Below, piece by piece: positions 51,094-53,959 of a stretch of DNA of 53,959 nucleotides. Made by a program: the position numbers and the translations under genes. How positions within the stretch are numbered: the first letter of the stretch is position 1; every line of letters begins with the position of its first letter. The notes under the pieces are model-generated. The model was given only the letters and a program-made list of their open reading frames with translations. It did no database searches and was not told the origin of the DNA. The DNA lies in the NCBI GenBank assembly GCA_016785955.1, contig JAEUWH010000029.1, positions 1 to 53,959 on the forward strand, given 5' to 3'. This stretch comes from Pseudobdellovibrionaceae bacterium. GTDB taxonomy: Bacteria > Bdellovibrionota > Bdellovibrionia > Bdellovibrionales > Bdellovibrionaceae.

Positions 51094-52182
51094 ATGTCAT
51101 CACCAGAGTCATTTTTAAATCATACGTATCACGTCCACAATTTGGATCCTGTCTTGTTGCCGATATACGGTAATATCGGTATTCGCTGGTATGGCCTCTC
51201 GTACATGGTGGGATTTATTTGTTCGTATTTTTTAATTCGTTGGTTATGTGAAAAACAAAAAATGGGATTAACAAAAGACATGGTCGCTGATTTTGTGACC
51301 TATTGTGCGATCGGGACGATGGCCGGTGGACGTCTGGGGTATTGTTTATTTTATTCTCCAGATTTGTTTATCAAATTCAAACCTGACTTTCCTTTTTGGG
51401 GTGTTTTAGCGGTGAACGAAGGTGGAATGGCCAGCCATGGAGGCATGATTGGCATCGTGGTCGGCGTGTGGTTATTTGCGCGTAAGTACGGCATTAGTAC
51501 GTTGTATTTATTAGATCTTGTGTGTGTCTGTGGGCCGATCGGAATATTTTTTGGTCGTCTGGCTAACTTTATCAATGGCGAGTTGGTTGGTCGTCCGATT
51601 CAAAGTTTTGTCTCGTGGGCCGTTAAATTTCCAACCGACATGTTATCATGGACTATTCACGACCGAGACAAATATGCGAGCCTATCAAATATTTACCAAA
51701 CGCTGGGTGGCAGTCTGGATCAGTGGAAAACATGGGTGGATACGTTCGATGCGTTTTCGATCGGCCAAATGAATTCGTTTATTAACCGCTTAATTGTAGA
51801 AACTCATAGTCACAATCAAGAGGTTTTGAAAGTCATCGAGCCTCTTTTGATTCCGCGTCACCCTTCGCAATTGTACGGTGCGCTTTTAGAAGGTTTGTCG
51901 GTTTTCATAATCTTGTTTCTTATGTGGAGAACTCCTAAAAAATTGGGCGTGATTGCGGCCAGCTTTGGTGTTTTGTATTCTATCGCTCGCGTGATCGTTG
52001 AGTTCTATCGTATGCCCGATGCTCATATCGGTTTGCAACTGTTTGATTTATCCCGAGGTCAATGGCTCAGTATAGTACTGGCCTGTATCGCTTTAGTCTT
52101 GGGAGTGCTATGGAATCGGACGGTGACCGTTGTGGCCCCCGGGTGGGGACGCGTGGAATCTATTCGTCTTTCCAGAAAATAA
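51094..52182 (+). CDS. lgt: Prolipoprotein diacylglyceryl transferase
   Basis: 362 residues, longer than the usual 260-290. IGIRWYGLSYMVGF, NEGGMASHGGMIG and GRLANFINGELVGR (154-167) are the Lgt signatures; RHPSQLYGALLEG follows at 255. The part between these two motifs is about 35 residues longer than in E. coli. Transfers diacylglycerol to lipobox cysteines, needed for the many lipoproteins in this window. Inner membrane. Stop is seven bases from the convergent lysS stop. Confidence 0.95.
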   Translation: MSSPESFLNHTYHVHNLDPVLLPIYGNIGIRWYGLSYMVGFICSYFLIRWLCEKQKMGLTKDMVADFVTYCAIGTMAGGRLGYCLFYSPDLFIKFKPDFPFWGVLAVNEGGMASHGGMIGIVVGVWLFARKYGISTLYLLDLVCVCGPIGIFFGRLANFINGELVGRPIQSFVSWAVKFPTDMLSWTIHDRDKYASLSNIYQTLGGSLDQWKTWVDTFDAFSIGQMNSFINRLIVETHSHNQEVLKVIEPLLIPRHPSQLYGALLEGLSVFIILFLMWRTPKKLGVIAASFGVLYSIARVIVEFYRMPDAHIGLQLFDLSRGQWLSIVLACIALVLGVLWNRTVTVVAPGWGRVESIRLSRK

Positions 52183-52189
52183 TCGGAGT

Positions 52190-53665
52190 TCAGTCGTTTT
52201 TTGGTTTAGAGAGTGGGAACAGCACACAGTCTTTGATGTTCTCACAGGCCGTAAGGAACTGCACCAATCGCTCGATACCAAAACCCCAACCTGATATGGG
52301 TGGCATCCCGTACTCCATCGCAATTACGTAGTCATCTTCTTTCACCATGGCATCCTGATCGCCACGTTTTTGCGCTTGGGCTTGAAGCTCTAAACGCTTT
52401 GCTTGTTCGATGGGATCGACAAGTTCAGAGTAGGCATTCACGATTTCAACGCCATTGACCACGACCTGAAAACGATCTGTCAGTTGGGGATTGTTGTCGT
52501 TCGCGCGGGCCAGTGGAGACAAATCAATCGGATGCGACACCAAGAACGTTGGTTTAATCAATTTAGGACGACTGACGCGTTTGTATAACAAGTCGATCAA
52601 GTTACCACGGCCCAGAACATGAACGTTGGGCTCTTCTAAATTGATTTTCAATCGTTTGATTTCTGCCAGCAGCAGCTCGGCCGTTGGAAATTGGTCGATG
52701 TCCAAATCGATATCTCGTTTGAGCAGTTCACGGAACGTAACAGTTTCCCACTCTTCAGAAAGATCGAGTGTGTGTTTACCACTGGTAGAGTTTTCCAAAA
52801 CCACGACATGATTGCCCGACATTTTGCTTACGATGTGTAACATCAGTTCGCGCATCAGTTTCATGTTGTCTTGGAAATTCCAGTAGGCCGAGTAGCCTTC
52901 GACCATGGTGAATTCCTGCAAGTGATTCGGGCCGATACCTTCATTGCGGAAACAACGGGCAATTTCAAATACGTGGTTGAACCCGCCCACGATTAAACGT
53001 TTTAGATAGGTCTCAGGAGCAATTCGTAAATAAAAATCCGCATCCAAAGCATTGTGATGAGTTTTAAATGGGCGTGCCAGTGCGCCCGACGCCTGAGCCT
53101 GTAGAACTGGAGTTTCGACTTCGATAAAACTGCGGTCTTCCAAGAAACGACGAACCTCGCGAACCACCGTTGTTCTGAACAACATGCGCTGTTGTGTTTC
53201 AGGGTTAACGATTAAATCCAAATAACGTTGACGATAGCGAGACTCGATATCCGTCAAGCCATGCCATTTTTCAGGAAGGGGACGTAAGCATTTTCCCAAG
53301 AATGTGTACTGTTTCACTTGCAGCGTTTTTTCATTTTTCTTAGTCGTGAATGTACTGCCTTTCACGCCAATAAAATCACCAATATCGATTTGCGAAAGAA
53401 TCTCGTCATATTTTTCAAGATTATCAGCCTTCATGCAGATCTGATATTTAGCGTGAATGTCTTGAAGTGTGGCAAATGTTAAACGGCCAATTTGACGAAT
53501 CGCCGTCAGGCGACCGGCCACGGCCACCGCTTCGGTCGCATCCTCTAGTTTGCTTGCTTCGGCCAGGGTATGAGTCGTTTCATAACGATCGGGATACGCA
53601 CGAATTCCTGCGGCCGAAATTTTCTCTAATTTTTCACGTCTAACGATCTCTTGTTCAGAAAGCAT
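52190..53665 (-). CDS. lysS: Lysyl-tRNA synthetase, class II
   Basis: 491 residues. N-terminal OB domain (AGRLTAIRQIGRLTFATLQD), motif 2 CFRNEGIGPNHLQEFTMVE and motif 3 GWGFGIERLVQFLT. Charges tRNA-Lys. Start ATG 53665 has AAGGAG upstream (minus strand). A promoter-like TATAAT lies near 53770 in the leader. Confidence 0.97.
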   Translation of the reverse strand: MLSEQEIVRREKLEKISAAGIRAYPDRYETTHTLAEASKLEDATEAVAVAGRLTAIRQIGRLTFATLQDIHAKYQICMKADNLEKYDEILSQIDIGDFIGVKGSTFTTKKNEKTLQVKQYTFLGKCLRPLPEKWHGLTDIESRYRQRYLDLIVNPETQQRMLFRTTVVREVRRFLEDRSFIEVETPVLQAQASGALARPFKTHHNALDADFYLRIAPETYLKRLIVGGFNHVFEIARCFRNEGIGPNHLQEFTMVEGYSAYWNFQDNMKLMRELMLHIVSKMSGNHVVVLENSTSGKHTLDLSEEWETVTFRELLKRDIDLDIDQFPTAELLLAEIKRLKINLEEPNVHVLGRGNLIDLLYKRVSRPKLIKPTFLVSHPIDLSPLARANDNNPQLTDRFQVVVNGVEIVNAYSELVDPIEQAKRLELQAQAQKRGDQDAMVKEDDYVIAMEYGMPPISGWGFGIERLVQFLTACENIKDCVLFPLSKPKND

Positions 53666-53936
53666 GAACGACTCCTTAAAAAAGTAAGCGGAAGCTATTT
53701 GGTTACTATGTAAGGTATTAGGATGTCACCCGTTTTTTGGGTTTCCGGGCCGCAATCGGGTGTCTAAATTATAATAATGCGCATGCGAGAAGCATTTTTC
53801 GTTTTTACGTAAATTTGGCAGGTTCACGGGATTTTAACGGGGTATTTAGAGAGAAGTGAGTCAAAAATTGTCCATCCGAAGGCCTTATGATTTGATTTTG
53901 TTACTACGCAACTTCAAATTAAAGGAGTTCCAACGG
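53666..53936. promoter_or_regulatory. Divergent promoter region of lysS and the next gene
   Basis: 271 bases without coding sequence. A CACCCG/CGGGTG inverted repeat lies at about 53727-53762, and TATAATAATG at 53770. AAAGGAG precedes the plus-strand start at 53937. No riboswitch recognised. Confidence 0.35.
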
Positions 53937-53959
53937 ATGGACTTTCCAAGAATTATCAC
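53937..53959 (+). CDS. 5' end of a gene cut by the window (possibly aminotransferase)
   Basis: ATG 53937 with AAAGGAG at correct spacing, encoding MDFPRII up to the window end. Some class I aminotransferases begin with a similar MxFPRIxRLPPYVF sequence, but seven residues cannot settle it. Confidence 0.4.

Overview
The window looks like a chromosomal segment from a Bdellovibrio-like predatory bacterium (Bdellovibrionota). This is inferred from three things. There are three regulators of the TIGR02147 family, which is strongly expanded in Bdellovibrio. There are many large lipoproteins with lipoboxes such as FFQNC or SFQNC. There is a long series of lineage-specific secreted proteins beside ordinary proteobacterial housekeeping genes. 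Species cannot be fixed from the sequence alone.

Region 1 (1-6 kb): the 3' end of a plus-strand gene, then minus-strand secreted proteins and a large lipoprotein with Ig-like repeats, separated by a degraded reading frame. Region 2 (6-9.6 kb): a compact reactive-sulfur operon (rhodanese, split YeeE/YedE transporter, TauE/SafE exporter, persulfide dioxygenase-type MBL protein, DUF2892 protein). It diverges from an ArsR/BigR/SqrR-like thiol-switch repressor, and a palindrome between them covers the repressor start codon. Region 3 (9.6-27.2 kb) is accessory: a lytic-transglycosylase lipoprotein, an RCC1-like lipoprotein, a cadherin-like-sandwich lipoprotein overlapping an HNH-like gene, a FeeM-like/PilZ fusion, three TIGR02147 regulators interleaved with secreted proteins and lipoproteins, a beta-propeller lipoprotein and several small or broken secreted-peptide genes. 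Dispersed repeats lie between the genes.

Region 4 (27.2-28.9 kb): an MNT nucleotidyltransferase/HEPN module bracketed by two copies of a perfect palindrome. It lies against the 3' end of tRNA-Arg(UCU), followed by an integrase remnant fused to a truncated tRNA, so this is a decayed integration site. Region 5 (28.9-48.1 kb) is conserved core: envelope and lipid genes (YihY, PlsC, CdsA-like), a sigma-54 activator, serA, birA and nadC, a receiver protein, an LptG-like permease, def-fmt-rpe with a peptide-binding protein, an L,D-transpeptidase-like protein and hutH-hutU.

Region 6 (48.1-50.0 kb) is a second decayed island. It starts at a degenerate 3' half of tRNA-Leu and carries an intact Xre antitoxin with a truncated toxin, an RHH/PIN toxin-antitoxin pair and orphan C-terminal gene fragments. 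Region 7 (50-54 kb): an outer-membrane protein, lgt, lysS and the first codons of another gene.

The most interesting signals are: (a) the palindrome-bracketed MNT-HEPN module plus a stray MNT relic 11 kb away; (b) a 27-bp intergenic repeat present twice exactly and once in rearranged form; (c) the FeeM-PilZ fusion, suggesting c-di-GMP control of an N-acyltransferase; (d) TIGR02147 regulators with striking inverted repeats upstream and neighbouring secreted-protein genes; (e) tiny secreted peptides not covered by ordinary gene calling.
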